From positions 62,001 through 126,000 of the forward strand of contig MEQX01000028.1 in assembly GCA_001770415.1 (NCBI GenBank): a DNA stretch of 64,000 bases, given 5' to 3'. This document shows positions 1 to 10,199 of this stretch, in pieces. Each line of letters opens with the position of its first letter. The stretch's first letter is position 1. The notes under the pieces are model-generated. The model had not been told where the DNA came from. It worked only from the letters and a program-made list of their open reading frames with translations, and made no database searches. The stretch is from Betaproteobacteria bacterium RIFCSPLOWO2_02_FULL_63_19. Its GTDB lineage: Bacteria > Pseudomonadota > Gammaproteobacteria > Burkholderiales > SG8-39. The position numbers and the translations under genes are program-made.

Positions 1-49
1 TGGGAGCACTCGGGCTCCGGCTCGGAAATGCCAATGATCTTCGGGCGCT
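1..49. other. Window edge downstream of rbfA
   Basis: These bases follow the rbfA stop on the minus strand. In this neighbourhood truB usually comes next, but too little sequence is present to recognise it: no convincing start codon or TruB motif is visible. Nothing is called. Confidence 0.3.
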
Positions 50-415
50 TTACTCCTGATCCTTGGACCTGTCTGCGACAGCGGAGTCGATCAACTGGGT
101 CAATCGTACGCCACGCTCGACGGACGCGTCATATTCGAAGCGAAGCTCGGGCGTATTGTGTATGTTGATCCTGTGACCGAGGCTCGAGCGCAGAAACCCG
201 GCAGCGCGCCGGAGTCCGGCCTGGGACCGCTCAAGCGCTTGTGAGTCTCCAAGCGTCGTGAAGTAGACCTTGGCATGGGCGAGGTCAGGAGAAACCTCCA
301 CGTCGGTTAGGGTTATTATGCCGACGCCGGGGTCCTTCAATTCCGTGCGAAGTATCTCCGAGAGTTCCCTTCGGATCTGTTCGGCGATACGTCGGAGGCG
401 CGCTGGATTGGCCAT
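50..415 (-). CDS. rbfA: Ribosome-binding factor A
   Basis: RbfA is a small KH-like protein that binds the 30S subunit and helps mature the 5' end of 16S rRNA. The 121 residues match the usual length. The N-terminus (MANPARLRRIAEQIRREL) and the central block around residues 20-60, with LKDPGVGIITLTDVEVSPDL, are typical of the family. The ATG is preceded by AAGGA at a suitable distance. It is the last complete gene of the rimP-nusA-infB-rbfA series, 167 bp after infB, as in most proteobacteria. Confidence 0.96.
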   Translation of the reverse strand: MANPARLRRIAEQIRRELSEILRTELKDPGVGIITLTDVEVSPDLAHAKVYFTTLGDSQALERSQAGLRRAAGFLRSSLGHRINIHNTPELRFEYDASVERGVRLTQLIDSAVADRSKDQE

Positions 416-582
416 AGCATCCTTACTTTCCGCAGACTGGAAGCGCCTTGGTCAATCCGGCCTGCCGGAGCGTCACTGCGCTGGGAACATTGGCCCATCG
501 CAACCGCGCAACCAATCGGAATCGAAAACTGCGCACAAAACAAACTGTTCCGCCGGGTTCATCAACTCGGTCATGTAAGCGC

Positions 583-3159
583 CTAAAGCGTCCGCGCCAC
601 TTCCTGTACCTCGTATATCTCCAGCTGGTCGCCTTCCTTGATGTCGTTGTAATTCTTAAGCGACAAGCCGCATTCGAATCCAGCTTTGACCTCACGCGCA
701 TCGTCCTTGAACCGCTTCAGTGACTCGAGCTCTCCGTCATGAATTACCACGTTGTCACGAATCAGCCGCGCTCTGGAACCACGTCTGGCCACGCCTTCTA
801 CGACCATGCACCCGGCAATCGTGCCAACCGACGAGATCTTGTAGATCTGCCGGATCTGCACCAGTCCAAGTACCGACTCCTTCTTCTCCGGTGAAAGCAT
901 GCCTGAGAGTGCGGCCTTCACTTCGTCGACGGCTTCATAGATGATGTTGTAGTAGCGAATGTCGACACCGGAGTTTTCCGCGAGTTTGCGCGCCATACTG
1001 TCCGCGCGAGTGTTGAAACCGATAATGACAGCCTTCGAGGCTAGCGCGAGATTTACGTCGGATTCGGTAATGCCACCCACGGCGCTATGGACGACGTTCA
1101 CTTTCACCTCGTCGGTGGAAAGTTTCTCGAGCGCATGCACGAGTGCTTCCTGCGATCCCTGCACGTCGGCTTTTATCAACAGAGAAAGCAGCTTCGCCTC
1201 ATCTTCACCCATATTTTCCAAAATGTTTTCGAGCTTGGCAGCCTGCTTCTTCGCCAGCTTGACGTCGCGGAACTTGCCCTGACGGAAAAGCGCGATCTCC
1301 CTTGCTTTTTTTTCGTCGGCGAGAGCCACGGCCTCTTCCCCTGCCGCCGGAACGTCCGACAAGCCCTGAATCTCGACCGGAATCGACGGTCCGGCTTCCT
1401 GGACGTTCTTGCCGGTTTCGTCGGTCATCGCGCGCACGCGACCGAACGCTGATCCGACGAGCAGCACGTCTCCCCGTTTGAGCGTGCCGGATTGGACCAG
1501 TATCGTCGCCACCGGTCCGCGCCCCTTGTCGAGACGCGCCTCGATCACTATGCCTCGGGCATGCGCATCAACGGGTGCCTTCAGTTCGAGAATCTCAGCC
1601 TGAAGAAGTACCTGCTCGAGCATTTCATCGATGCCGACCCCCGTCTTCGCCGATAACTGCATGAACGGCGAATCGCCACCGTATTCCTCGGGGATGACGC
1701 CTTGCGCTACGAGTTCCTGCTTTACGCGGTCGGGATTGGCCTCCGGCTTGTCGATCTTGTTGATCGCCACGACGATGGGCACGTTAGCCGCTTTTGCGTG
1801 GCGGATCGCCTCGACCGTCTGCGGCATTACCCCATCATCCGCAGCAACGACGAGGATGACAATGTCGGTCGCCTTTGCACCGCGCGCGCGCATGGCCGTA
1901 AACGCCTCATGGCCGGGGGTGTCCAAGAACGTGACCATTCCGCGCGGCGTACGAACGTGGTAAGCGCCTATATGCTGAGTTATTCCACCTGCCTCGCCGG
2001 CCGCCACTTTCGCGCGCCGAATATAATCAAGCAACGAGGTCTTGCCGTGATCGACATGGCCCATCACGGTCACGACGGGAGCTCGCGGACTTAGTTCTGA
2101 TTCCTGATGTTCGGGCGTGTCCTCCAGATACGCATCGGGCTCGTCGAGCCGGGCGGCGACCGCCTTGTGTCCCATTTCCTCGACCACGATCATGGCGCTT
2201 TCCTGGTCCAGGACTTGGTTGATGGTAACCATCTGGCCAAGCTTCATCAGTACCTTGATGACCTCGGCCGCCTTGACGGCCATCTTATGTGCAAGGTCCG
2301 CAACGGTGATGGTTTCCGGAACGTGCACTTCGCGCGTCACCGGCTCGATCGGAGCCGAAAACTGGTGCGCCATTTCCGCGCCCGTGGTGCCTCCGCCCCC
2401 GGATGGCTTGTGCCGCGTACCCTTGGGGCTGTGCCAGCCCGAAGCGCCCTGGACGTCGCCGCGCGTCTTTATCGTGCGCCGCTTGGCACTCTCATCCTTC
2501 CAGACCGTAACTTCCTTCTTCTTGGCCTTCTTGTCGCCCGCAGCCTCGGCGACTTTCGGTTTGTGTAATGTGGTATCGGTTCCGGGCGGCTGGGCTGCCG
2601 GCTGACTCGGGACCTGACCGGCGGCTGGACTCTGCACAGTCGCCTGCTGTTCTTCAACAGCTTTCTTCTGCTCGGCCTCACGTTGCTCGGCCAGCTGGCG
2701 TTCGCGCTCCTGCTTTTCGGCGATCTCGGCGGCTTGCCGCGCCGCAAGTTCCGCGTGCCGGCGTTCCTCCTCCCGGCGCAGTTCGGCCTGGACCGCGGCA
2801 TCGGACTCGGCGACTGACGGAGCCGCCTCGACGGCGCCCAGCGCAGACGCCTCGGGCGCTTCGCGCTTGACGAAAACGCGCTTCTTCTTGACCTCGACCT
2901 GTATGGTGCGCGCTTTGCCGCGCGCGTCCGACTTCTTGATGATCTCGGAAGTATGCTTTCGCGTGAGGGTGATCTTGGTCTTCGGTTCGACTGTACCGTG
3001 AGCCTTGCGCAGATATTCGAGCAGCTTGGACTTGTCGTTCTCCGAAAGGACGTCCTCGGCGAGCTGCTTGTCGACGCCGGCCGCACGAAGCTGTTCAAGC
3101 AGCACCCGCGGCGGGACTTTCAGTTCACCGGCAAATTGGGCAACGCTAGTCTGTGCCAT
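583..3159 (-). CDS. infB: Translation initiation factor IF-2
   Basis: IF-2 is the GTPase that brings fMet-tRNA to the 30S subunit and promotes subunit joining. An N-terminal IF2_N module (about residues 1-50) is followed by a long charged, low-complexity linker rich in Glu, Lys, Arg, Ala and Gln (about 100-220). A second IF2_N-like region (about 285-335) comes next, then the G domain with P-loop GHVDHGKT near residue 367, DTPGHE and NKID, and the C-terminal beta-barrel domains. I chose the ATG giving MAQTSVAQF; a TTG three codons upstream (3168), directly abutting the nusA stop, is less likely. It lies 9 bp after nusA in the same operon. Confidence 0.97.
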   Translation of the reverse strand: MAQTSVAQFAGELKVPPRVLLEQLRAAGVDKQLAEDVLSENDKSKLLEYLRKAHGTVEPKTKITLTRKHTSEIIKKSDARGKARTIQVEVKKKRVFVKREAPEASALGAVEAAPSVAESDAAVQAELRREEERRHAELAARQAAEIAEKQERERQLAEQREAEQKKAVEEQQATVQSPAAGQVPSQPAAQPPGTDTTLHKPKVAEAAGDKKAKKKEVTVWKDESAKRRTIKTRGDVQGASGWHSPKGTRHKPSGGGGTTGAEMAHQFSAPIEPVTREVHVPETITVADLAHKMAVKAAEVIKVLMKLGQMVTINQVLDQESAMIVVEEMGHKAVAARLDEPDAYLEDTPEHQESELSPRAPVVTVMGHVDHGKTSLLDYIRRAKVAAGEAGGITQHIGAYHVRTPRGMVTFLDTPGHEAFTAMRARGAKATDIVILVVAADDGVMPQTVEAIRHAKAANVPIVVAINKIDKPEANPDRVKQELVAQGVIPEEYGGDSPFMQLSAKTGVGIDEMLEQVLLQAEILELKAPVDAHARGIVIEARLDKGRGPVATILVQSGTLKRGDVLLVGSAFGRVRAMTDETGKNVQEAGPSIPVEIQGLSDVPAAGEEAVALADEKKAREIALFRQGKFRDVKLAKKQAAKLENILENMGEDEAKLLSLLIKADVQGSQEALVHALEKLSTDEVKVNVVHSAVGGITESDVNLALASKAVIIGFNTRADSMARKLAENSGVDIRYYNIIYEAVDEVKAALSGMLSPEKKESVLGLVQIRQIYKISSVGTIAGCMVVEGVARRGSRARLIRDNVVIHDGELESLKRFKDDAREVKAGFECGLSLKNYNDIKEGDQLEIYEVQEVARTL

Positions 3160-3168
3160 GTGTGTCAA

Positions 3169-4647
3169 TCAACCTTCCGCGAACCAATGGGCACGCGCGT
3201 TCATGATCAGCGTCTTAGCACGCTCCGGATCGATGCTGGCCAGTTCCAGCAGATCGTCCACGGCGAGGTCCGCCAGATCGTCTCGAGTCTTGACCCCGGA
3301 CTCCGCGAGCTTTGCGGCAAGTTCGGCGTCCATGCCCTCAAGGCTGAGCAGATCCGCATCGACGTTCTCCGCGAGTTCCTCGCTCGCTATGGCCTGCACC
3401 AGCAGCGCGTCGCGAGCGCGGCTCCGAAGCTCGTTTACGGTGGCCTCGTCGAAAGATGCGATCTCGAGCATCTCCTGGATTGGCACGTATGCGACTTCTT
3501 CCAACGTAGAAAAACCCTCTTGGATCAGTATGTTAGCTACCTCTTCGTCGATGTCGAGCTTGTCCATGAAGAGCTGACGCACGGTTGCGGTCTCTTCGTC
3601 AGTCTTCTTCTGGGACTCGTCCTCGGTCATCAGATTAATGGTCCAACCGGTCAGTTCCGACGCAAGCCGAACGTTTTGCCCTGCTCGCCCGATCGCGATG
3701 GCAAGATTTTCCTCGTCCACGACAACGTCCATCCCGTGCTTTTCTTCGTCAACAAGAATGCTCGAGACTTCCGCAGGAGCGAGCGCGCCGATCACGAATT
3801 GCGCAGGGTCAGGCGACCAAAGCACGATATCCACGCGCTCCCCGGCCAGTTCCTGGGTAACCGCCTGCACACGGGAACCTCGCATTCCCACACAGGTTCC
3901 GATCGGATCAATGCGTCTGTCATTCGTAAATACGGCAATCTTGGCGCGCACTCCCGGGTCGCGTGCTGCGGACTTGATTTGCAACAGCCCTTCCTCGATC
4001 TCGGGCACCTCGAGGCGGAACAATTCGGTAATGAATTCTGGCGCCGTGCGCGACAGAATGAGCTGTGGTCCGCGAACACCGCGATCGATGCGTATCAGGC
4101 AGGCTCGGACGCGATCACCCACTCGCAGGTTTTCCTTCGGGATAATCTGGTCTCTCGGCAGACGCGCCTCGAGCCGGCCCACCTCGATGATTCCGTCCCC
4201 GCGCTCCATGCGTTTGATGGCGCCGGTGACAAGTTTCTCGTCCCGCGCGAGAAAATCGGCCAGCATTTGCTCTCGTTCGGCGTCCCGGATCCGCTGCAGT
4301 ATCACCTGCTTCGCCGCCTGCGCGCCGATCCTGCCGAACTCGATCGGCTCCAGTTGCTCCTCGATGTACTCGTCGATTTGAATGTCGGCATATTGCTTTT
4401 GCGCCTCGATGAGGCCGATCTGGTAGGCGGGATATTCGACCGCGTCATCCGCTACCACCTGCCAGCGGCGGAAAGATTCGAAATCGCCGGTATCCCGGTC
4501 TACCGTGACCCGTACTTCGACGTCCTCGCTGAAGCGCTTCTTGGTCGCCGAGGCGATCGCCATCTCCAGCGCACCGAACACTGTTTCTTTGTGGACGTTC
4601 TTCTCGCGCGCCAGCGCGTCAACCAGTAACAACAATTCGCGACTCAC
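3169..4647 (-). CDS. nusA: Transcription termination/antitermination factor NusA
   Basis: NusA binds RNA polymerase and modulates pausing, intrinsic termination and antitermination. The 492 residues fit the gamma/betaproteobacterial form. The N-terminal polymerase-binding domain (about 1-130) is followed by an S1 domain, two KH domains ([13 protein letters not shown] and [14 protein letters not shown]) and two C-terminal helix-hairpin-helix acidic repeats ([18 protein letters not shown] is in the second). The start overlaps the rimP stop in an ATGA, so the two are probably translationally coupled. Confidence 0.97.
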   Translation of the reverse strand: MSRELLLLVDALAREKNVHKETVFGALEMAIASATKKRFSEDVEVRVTVDRDTGDFESFRRWQVVADDAVEYPAYQIGLIEAQKQYADIQIDEYIEEQLEPIEFGRIGAQAAKQVILQRIRDAEREQMLADFLARDEKLVTGAIKRMERGDGIIEVGRLEARLPRDQIIPKENLRVGDRVRACLIRIDRGVRGPQLILSRTAPEFITELFRLEVPEIEEGLLQIKSAARDPGVRAKIAVFTNDRRIDPIGTCVGMRGSRVQAVTQELAGERVDIVLWSPDPAQFVIGALAPAEVSSILVDEEKHGMDVVVDEENLAIAIGRAGQNVRLASELTGWTINLMTEDESQKKTDEETATVRQLFMDKLDIDEEVANILIQEGFSTLEEVAYVPIQEMLEIASFDEATVNELRSRARDALLVQAIASEELAENVDADLLSLEGMDAELAAKLAESGVKTRDDLADLAVDDLLELASIDPERAKTLIMNARAHWFAEG

Positions 4648-5174
4648 CCTGACCTCCTGCGCTGCATATGGTACTTGGGAACCAGACGTGCCTTGTCCAA
4701 GTTTGCCAGCGCGAGCAATATCGGCGCGCCGTCTACTTCGATTTCGATCTGCTCCCCGATCACTTGATGAAGCACGCCGACGAACCTCCGCCGCCCGTTG
4801 ATCGGCACGCGAAGCTGAACCTCCGCCTCCTGGCCCGAAAACCGTACGAAATCGGCAGGTTTCCTGAGCTTTCTATCCAGGCCCGGGGAGGACACTTCCA
4901 ATCGATCGTAGTCGATCCTCTCCACCTCCAGCACGCGTTGCAGCTGCCGGGTTACCGCCTCGCAATCAGCAAGCGTGATGCTCGCGCCGCTGTCGCTGAG
5001 GCGGGCATCAGGCTGCGTCGACGAACAATGTTCATCTAACTTATCAATAAACACTCGTAACATCCTACCACGATTAGATAAATTAAAATCTGCAAGCTCG
5101 TAGCCAAGGCCGGTGACTGTTCGTTCCAGCAACTGTTCCAGCGCGTTTAGACGAGTATCCGTAACCAACCCCAT
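4644..5174 (-). CDS. rimP: Ribosome maturation factor RimP
   Basis: RimP acts in early assembly of the 30S subunit. The 176 residues contain the family signature [21 protein letters not shown] in the middle and a C-terminal Sm-like region ending [13 protein letters not shown]. There is an insertion of polar residues near position 50, between RVFIDK and the conserved DCEAV block. The assigned ATG has no Shine-Dalgarno sequence: it directly follows the T-tract of a terminator-like hairpin (5179-5200), which suggests leader control. It is the first gene of the nusA operon. Confidence 0.93.
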   Translation of the reverse strand: MGLVTDTRLNALEQLLERTVTGLGYELADFNLSNRGRMLRVFIDKLDEHCSSTQPDARLSDSGASITLADCEAVTRQLQRVLEVERIDYDRLEVSSPGLDRKLRKPADFVRFSGQEAEVQLRVPINGRRRFVGVLHQVIGEQIEIEVDGAPILLALANLDKARLVPKYHMQRRRSG

Positions 5175-5176
5175 AA

Positions 5177-5205
5177 ATAAAAAAAGGGCCCGAACAGCCC
5201 ATTTA
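5177..5205 (-). terminator. Terminator-like hairpin just before rimP
   Basis: On the minus strand a GGGC/GCCC stem with a seven-base loop (5186-5200), extended by a few A-U pairs after one mismatch, is followed by seven T residues ending five bases before the rimP ATG. It may end the rluB transcript. Because a good promoter lies upstream of it (5256-5284), it may also act as an attenuator of the nusA operon. The stem is short, so its strength is uncertain. Confidence 0.5.
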
Positions 5206-5255
5206 CAAAAACCTCAAACTAGTTCCCGCACCCGTGCATCTGCTAAAGCAGCCGG

Positions 5256-5284
5256 ATTGTAGCAAAAAAGAGACGCTTAAACAA
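5256..5284 (-). promoter_or_regulatory. Sigma-70-like promoter for rimP-nusA-infB-rbfA
   Basis: On the minus strand TTGTTT (5279-5284) and TACAAT (5256-5261) are separated by exactly 17 bp, close to the TTGACA-17-TATAAT consensus. The predicted start near 5249 gives a leader of about 75 nt before rimP. This leader includes the terminator-like hairpin and a possible six-codon ORF (MHGCGN). Confidence 0.6.
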
Positions 5285-5329
5285 TGGCAAACGCGCCATC
5301 ATTGATGTGGCAATCCGTCTCGCCGCCCC

Positions 5330-6190
5330 CTATCGGGTTTGTTTGCCGGCATCGAGGCCCCTGAGCAGGGTCGCAACGGCGCTGGGCCTCAGTTCGACCC
5401 ACTTGCCGCGATGCAACGTACTGGGTAGCGCGAGTGGGCCGAATCGGGTTCGAATCAGTCGGCTTACGCCCAGGCCCAAGGCCTCGAACATCCGCCGTAC
5501 TTCCCGGTTGCGCCCTTCAGTGATCATAACCTGGTACCAGCGGTTCGCCCCTCGACCTCCGCGCGCTTCGATAACTTCGAATTTCGCCGACCCGTCGTCG
5601 AGCATTATGCCGCGTCGCAGTCTTTCTGTCTGTTCGGGCGACAGTTCGCCAAGTACCCGAACCGCATACTCGCGTTCGATGCCGCCACTGGGGTGCATGA
5701 GGCGGTTGGCGAGTTCCCCGGAGGTGGTAAAGACCAGCAATCCGCTGGTGTTGAAATCGAGACGACCGATCTGGATCCAGCGTCCGTTACGTACTGCGGG
5801 AAGCCGATCGAAGACCGTGGGACGCCCGTGCGGATCGCGCAGCGTCGATATCTCGCCCGCCGGCTTGTAGTAGATCAGCACCCGGGGAAGACGCTCGGGA
5901 CTCCTGACGACCCTAATTGGAAGACCATCCAGTGCAATGCGATCAATGCTGCTAACGCGCTCTCCAAGCGTGGCAACGCGACCGTTTACCGTTACGCGCC
6001 TCGCGGCAACGGCCGCGTCCATGAGGCGACGCGAGCCCATGCCGGCCCGCGCAAGCACCTTGTGCAGCTTTTCCGGCGCGGCAACGAGCCGCGCGGCATC
6101 AGGCCTTTTCCGGGGCCGTCTCAGCGGGACGTTCGGCGGGCTCGCCGGCCCGCGCTTCCGGGAAGACCTCTTCGTTGCTGGGGGCGGCAT
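5330..6190 (-). CDS. rluB: 23S rRNA pseudouridine(2605) synthase RluB
   Basis: This is a pseudouridine synthase of the RsuA/RluB/RluE type, modifying helix 89/90 of 23S rRNA. A basic N-terminal tail (about 1-40) precedes an S4 RNA-binding domain ([15 protein letters not shown], about 41-100). The catalytic domain follows, with [11 protein letters not shown] carrying the catalytic Asp145. [14 protein letters not shown] is also characteristic. The assigned ATG lies 92 bp inside scpB; no later in-frame ATG precedes the S4 domain, so the overlap seems real unless a rare start is used. It is the last gene of the scpA-scpB-rluB group. Confidence 0.93.
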   Translation of the reverse strand: MPPPATKRSSRKRGPASPPNVPLRRPRKRPDAARLVAAPEKLHKVLARAGMGSRRLMDAAVAARRVTVNGRVATLGERVSSIDRIALDGLPIRVVRSPERLPRVLIYYKPAGEISTLRDPHGRPTVFDRLPAVRNGRWIQIGRLDFNTSGLLVFTTSGELANRLMHPSGGIEREYAVRVLGELSPEQTERLRRGIMLDDGSAKFEVIEARGGRGANRWYQVMITEGRNREVRRMFEALGLGVSRLIRTRFGPLALPSTLHRGKWVELRPSAVATLLRGLDAGKQTR

Positions 6191-6728
6191 TCAAATCCAA
6201 TGTTCGGGCAATATCCTCAAGCGGCGGCAGCTCCTGCAGCGAGCGCAGTCCCAGATCATTGAGAAAGTCCTTGGTGGTGGCATACAGCGCCGGACGTCCG
6301 GGCACATCTCGGTGTCCCACGACATCAATCCAACCTCGCTGTTCCAGTGTGCGCATGATACCTGGGGACACGGTAACCCCGCGGATGTCTTCGATATCCC
6401 CGCGTGACACCGGCTGTCGGTAGGCTATGATCGCAAGGGTCTCAAGCACCGCGCGTGAGTATCTTGGGGGCCTTTCCGGGTTGATTCGTTCGAGATATTT
6501 CTGGAAAGACGGGCGCGTCTGAAACCGCCACCCGGTTGCCAAATTGACCAGTTCCACCCCGCGCTCTCTCCAGTCGTCGCGCAACTCGTCGAGTAGTCGG
6601 CGGAGTGTATCAGCGCCTATATCCTCGTCGAACATGCGTCTGAGTTCGGCTATCGACAGCGGCGACTGGTTGGCAAGCAACGCCGTCTCGAGAACGGTCT
6701 TTACCTCATTCGGATTGAGCATAGGCAA
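6099..6728 (-). CDS. scpB: Segregation and condensation protein B
   Basis: ScpB is the dimeric winged-helix (kite) subunit of the Smc-ScpAB condensin. The region [24 protein letters not shown] in the middle of the protein is the best-conserved part of the family, followed by [15 protein letters not shown]. The 209 residues are of normal size; the C-terminal 40 or so are polar and probably flexible. It overlaps the end of scpA by 23 bp and the start of rluB by 92 bp, giving a compressed three-gene operon. Confidence 0.95.
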   Translation of the reverse strand: MPMLNPNEVKTVLETALLANQSPLSIAELRRMFDEDIGADTLRRLLDELRDDWRERGVELVNLATGWRFQTRPSFQKYLERINPERPPRYSRAVLETLAIIAYRQPVSRGDIEDIRGVTVSPGIMRTLEQRGWIDVVGHRDVPGRPALYATTKDFLNDLGLRSLQELPPLEDIARTLDLNAAPSNEEVFPEARAGEPAERPAETAPEKA

Positions 6729-7533
6729 GCTTCACATAGATTGGTGCATAGGGCATGGCCTGCGTGAATTCGATCAGGCTCTCGCGGGCCATTTCCAGCA
6801 CGGCGAGAAAACTCACGATAAGCACCGCGACACCGCGACCGGGATCGAACAGTGTGGTGAACTCGACAAATCCGGCCCCGGAAAGTCGTCGCAAAATGGC
6901 GCTCATGTGTTCGCGCACGGAAAGTTCTTCACGAGTGATGCGGTGATGCTGCGTGACGCGCGCTCGCGTAAGCAGTGATCGCCATGCGGATTCAAGATCC
7001 GCAGCGCAGACGTTCGGGACCCGTTCCGTCAGAGTCTGTTCGATCCACACCTCGACGCAGAAATAGTCGCGCCCCACCTGGGGCAGCTCGTCGAGTTTGC
7101 GCGCCGCCTGCTTGACTTTTTCGTATTCGATCAACCGGCGAACCAGTTCGGCGCGCGGATCTTCTTCGCCCTGCTCCAGTGCCCTCGGTCGCGGCAGCAG
7201 CATTCGCGACTTGATCTCCATGAGCATAGCCGCCATGACAAGGTACTCAGCGGCGAGCTCCAGGTTCTTGCGCCGCATTACCTCGACATACTCGAGGTAC
7301 TGCTCGGTGAGCCGTGCCATCGGGATATCGAGAATATCGACGTTGGCCTTGCGAATAAGATACAACAGCAGGTCAAGCGGGCCTTCGAAGGTTTCAAAGA
7401 ACACCTCCAGAGCGTCCGGGGGGATATACAGATCCGACGGCAGCTCGGTAAGTAGCTGGCCGTGGATCTTGGCCGTCGCGACCGGCGTCGGAATCGTCGC
7501 CTGCACGCCGTGTTGCTGGAGAGCCTGGCTCAT
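6706..7533 (-). CDS. scpA: Segregation and condensation protein A
   Basis: ScpA is the kleisin subunit that bridges Smc heads. The conserved N-terminal motif [23 protein letters not shown] (about residues 51-73) and the following [40 protein letters not shown] block are diagnostic. The N-terminus carries about 45 extra residues before the domain; a later start is possible but no better one is evident. It lies ten bases after trpS. Confidence 0.95.
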   Translation of the reverse strand: MSQALQQHGVQATIPTPVATAKIHGQLLTELPSDLYIPPDALEVFFETFEGPLDLLLYLIRKANVDILDIPMARLTEQYLEYVEVMRRKNLELAAEYLVMAAMLMEIKSRMLLPRPRALEQGEEDPRAELVRRLIEYEKVKQAARKLDELPQVGRDYFCVEVWIEQTLTERVPNVCAADLESAWRSLLTRARVTQHHRITREELSVREHMSAILRRLSGAGFVEFTTLFDPGRGVAVLIVSFLAVLEMARESLIEFTQAMPYAPIYVKLAYAQSE

Positions 7534-7543
7534 GAACGGCCAG

Positions 7544-8746
7544 TCAGGTGTAACTCAGGCCCATCGCATCGCGCACTTCGCGCATGGTCTCGTGCGCCAG
7601 GCGACGGGCCTTCTCGCAGCCATCGGCGACAATGTTTCGCACCAACGTCGGGTCATCTAGATAACGCTGCGCACGCGCGCGCATGGGCGCCTGTTCGGCG
7701 AGGACGGCATCGATTACCGGCTGCTTGCACTCCAGGCAACCAATCCCCGCGGACCGGCAGCCCTGCTCGACCCAGGCTCGAGTGTCGTCGGTGGAATAGA
7801 CAAGGTGAAATTGCCAGACCGGGCACTTGGCGGGGTCGCCGGGGTCGTTGCGTTTTACGCGCGCGGGATCCGTAGGCATGGTTCGAATCTTCCTTGTCAC
7901 CGATTGCTCGTCCTCGCGCAGCCCGATCGTGTTGTCGTAGGACTTGGACATTTTCGCACCGTCCAGCCCAGGGAGTTTAGACGACTCGGTGAGCAGTACG
8001 CCCGGCTCCACCAGAATAAGGCGACCTCCGCCTTCGACATAACCGAAGAGCCGCTCGCGATCCGCCACGGAAAGGTTCTGCTGCTCCACCAACAGCGCCC
8101 TCGCAGCCGCCAGCGCTTCCTCGTCCCCTTGCTCCTGGTAGCGGGTACGCAGCTTCTCGTAGAGTTTGGCTTTTCTGCTTCCCATCTTCTTGGCCGCGGC
8201 CCGTGCTTTGTCATCGAAGCCGGGCTCGCGCCCGTAGACATGGTTGAACCTCCGGGCGATTTCGCGCATCAACTCGATGTGCGGTACCTGATCTTCGCCC
8301 ACGGGAACGAACTTGGCCCGGTAAATGAGGACGTCGGCCGCCTGCAGCAAGGGATAGCCGAGAAAACCATAGGTGGACAGGTCGCGATTGGACAACTTCT
8401 CCTGTTGCTCCTTGTAGGTCGGAACTCGCTCCAGCCATCCAAGCGGCGTGATCATCGACAGCAGCGTGTGCAATTCGGCATGCTCCGGAATTCGCGACTG
8501 AATGAACAGTACGGCCTGCGCCGGATCGATTCCCGCGGCCAGCCAGTCGACGACCATATCCCAGATGTGCTGCTCGATCACATCCGGTGTGTCGTAATGA
8601 GTGGTGAGTGCGTGCCAATCGGCGACGAAAAACAAGCATGGGTACTCGCTCTGCAGACGCGCCCAGTTCTTGATTGCGCCGTGGTAATGCCCCAGATGAA
8701 GGGTACCCGTAGGGCGCATTCCGGAGACGACTCGTTCTTCGTACAT
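7544..8746 (-). CDS. trpS: Tryptophanyl-tRNA synthetase
   Basis: This class I aminoacyl-tRNA synthetase charges tRNA-Trp in the cytoplasm. HLGH at residues 17-20 is the HIGH motif and KMSKS lies at 265-269. The protein has 400 residues against about 334 in E. coli. The extra 65 or so lie at about 180-250, between the nucleotide-binding halves, a form I recall from other betaproteobacteria. It sits between the metalloprotease gene (9 bp upstream) and scpA. Confidence 0.97.
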   Translation of the reverse strand: MYEERVVSGMRPTGTLHLGHYHGAIKNWARLQSEYPCLFFVADWHALTTHYDTPDVIEQHIWDMVVDWLAAGIDPAQAVLFIQSRIPEHAELHTLLSMITPLGWLERVPTYKEQQEKLSNRDLSTYGFLGYPLLQAADVLIYRAKFVPVGEDQVPHIELMREIARRFNHVYGREPGFDDKARAAAKKMGSRKAKLYEKLRTRYQEQGDEEALAAARALLVEQQNLSVADRERLFGYVEGGGRLILVEPGVLLTESSKLPGLDGAKMSKSYDNTIGLREDEQSVTRKIRTMPTDPARVKRNDPGDPAKCPVWQFHLVYSTDDTRAWVEQGCRSAGIGCLECKQPVIDAVLAEQAPMRARAQRYLDDPTLVRNIVADGCEKARRLAHETMREVRDAMGLSYT

Positions 8747-8755
8747 TCTCTTCCT

Positions 8756-9415
8756 TCAAAGCTGGAAAAGGGCCGCGATGAGTCCAATGGAGAATTGGAT
8801 CATCGGACTCAGAATCAGGCCAAGCACATTCGTAAAAATCAGCAACAACAGGATCGGCAGCCCAAAGCGCTCAAGGCCGGCATACTTGCTGGCGAGACTA
8901 TCCGGCAGCAGGCTGAACGCGATGCGCCCGCCGTCCAGCGGCAGGATCGGCAGGAGATTGAGGACCATCAGCACGATGTTCACGGTAACACCCGCCTCGG
9001 CCATTAGACTCGCCGGAAGCGTGAAGATATTCGGAGGCAAAGATACGGCAAGTTTGAGTACGATCGCCCATGCCAATGCCATCAGGAGATTCGCCGCCGG
9101 TCCCGCCGCCGCAACCCAAAGCATGTCCCGTTTCGGGTTGCGAAGGGCGTGAAAGTTGACCGGTACCGGTTTTGCCCATCCGAAAAGAAATCCACCGCCG
9201 AAGAGTTTGCTGGTCACCAGGATCACAAGTGGCACTATTATCGTGCCCACCATGTCGATATGTCGCACCGGGTTCAGACTGATACGTCCCAGCCGCCACG
9301 CCGTGAGGTCTCCGAAGTAGCGCGCAACGTAACCATGGGCGGCTTCGTGAAGGGTGATGGCAAAAATGACGGGAATGGCGTAGATCGCAATCGTCTGGAC
9401 GAGATTGAATTCCAT
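8756..9415 (-). CDS. Site-2 protease family (M50) membrane metalloprotease
   Basis: An intramembrane zinc protease of the M50 family (YwhC/Rv-type short form) without PDZ domain. HEAAH at residues 23-27 in the first membrane segment provides two zinc ligands and the catalytic Glu, and LPLDGGR in the third segment supplies the third ligand. About five hydrophobic segments fill 219 residues. The substrate is unknown. It lies next to trpS and the YciO-type gene, an arrangement common in betaproteobacteria. Confidence 0.9.
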   Translation of the reverse strand: MEFNLVQTIAIYAIPVIFAITLHEAAHGYVARYFGDLTAWRLGRISLNPVRHIDMVGTIIVPLVILVTSKLFGGGFLFGWAKPVPVNFHALRNPKRDMLWVAAAGPAANLLMALAWAIVLKLAVSLPPNIFTLPASLMAEAGVTVNIVLMVLNLLPILPLDGGRIAFSLLPDSLASKYAGLERFGLPILLLLIFTNVLGLILSPMIQFSIGLIAALFQL

Positions 9416-9524
9416 AGGCAGGCCCGAATCGAGGCCAAAATGGCAGGGGTGGACGCGGAATGATTCATTTTAGCAGAGGCGGTTCGCGATGCAGCTCCGT
9501 ACCCCACGTCTTGCGTTGTCCTGT

Positions 9525-10154
9525 TCAGTTGGTCGAGCCCAGCAGCGACAGGTCTCCCTTGCCCTGACGTACGATCACCGCGTCTTCTCCGGTAAGATCA
9601 ATAATGGTCGTCGGTTCGATGCCGCAGGGTCCACCATCAATGACTAGATCGAGGTCACGCTCCAAGTGCTCGCGAATCTCCTCGGCATCATTCGGCGGCA
9701 GTGTTCGCCCCGACAGCATCAGCGTCGCCGATAACAGCGGCGCGTCCAGTTCCTCGAGCAGCGCGCTTGCGACAGGATGGTCGGGAACACGCAGACCAAT
9801 GGTCTTGCGCCGCGCGTGCAAAATCCGCCTTGGCAGTTCGCGCGTGCCCTCAAGGATGAAGGTGTAGCTCCCTGGGGTAAGCGCTTTAAGCAATCGAAAG
9901 CGCGCGTTGTCCACCCGAGCGTAAGTTGCGATTTCAGACAAGTCGCGGCACATGAGAGTCAGATGATGGCGCTCGTCGAAATTACGCAGACGCCTCAGGC
10001 GAGCCAGCGCATCGGTGTCTCCCGTCTTGCATCCGAACGCGTAGCAAGAATCCGTCGGATAGGCGATTACCCCGCCGTCGCGAAGGATCCGCGCCGCCTG
10101 GACAATCAGCCGGCGCTGGGGGTGAGTCGGGTGGATGACAAAGTATTGGGCCAT
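9525..10154 (-). CDS. YciO/TsaC-family threonylcarbamoyl-AMP synthase-like protein
   Basis: A member of the Sua5/YciO/YrdC fold, which in TsaC makes threonylcarbamoyl-AMP for tRNA t6A formation. Conserved segments are GGVIAYPTDSCYAFGC (about residues 27-42), LTPGSYTFIL (near 90-100) and LRVPDHP. The length (209) and the PTDSCYAFGC form fit the YciO branch better than TsaC proper, so activity in t6A synthesis is not certain. The operon neighbours are the M50 protease and the PHP protein. Confidence 0.85.
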   Translation of the reverse strand: MAQYFVIHPTHPQRRLIVQAARILRDGGVIAYPTDSCYAFGCKTGDTDALARLRRLRNFDERHHLTLMCRDLSEIATYARVDNARFRLLKALTPGSYTFILEGTRELPRRILHARRKTIGLRVPDHPVASALLEELDAPLLSATLMLSGRTLPPNDAEEIREHLERDLDLVIDGGPCGIEPTTIIDLTGEDAVIVRQGKGDLSLLGSTN

Positions 10155-10199
10155 AGCGATGCCGTGCTGCGAATCAGGAGCCCGGCCCCGCAGTGCGTA

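Noticed and set aside
2953-4629. A 558-codon open frame antisense to nusA
   Set aside because: Shadow of nusA in GC-rich DNA; it has no motif, and nusA is certain.
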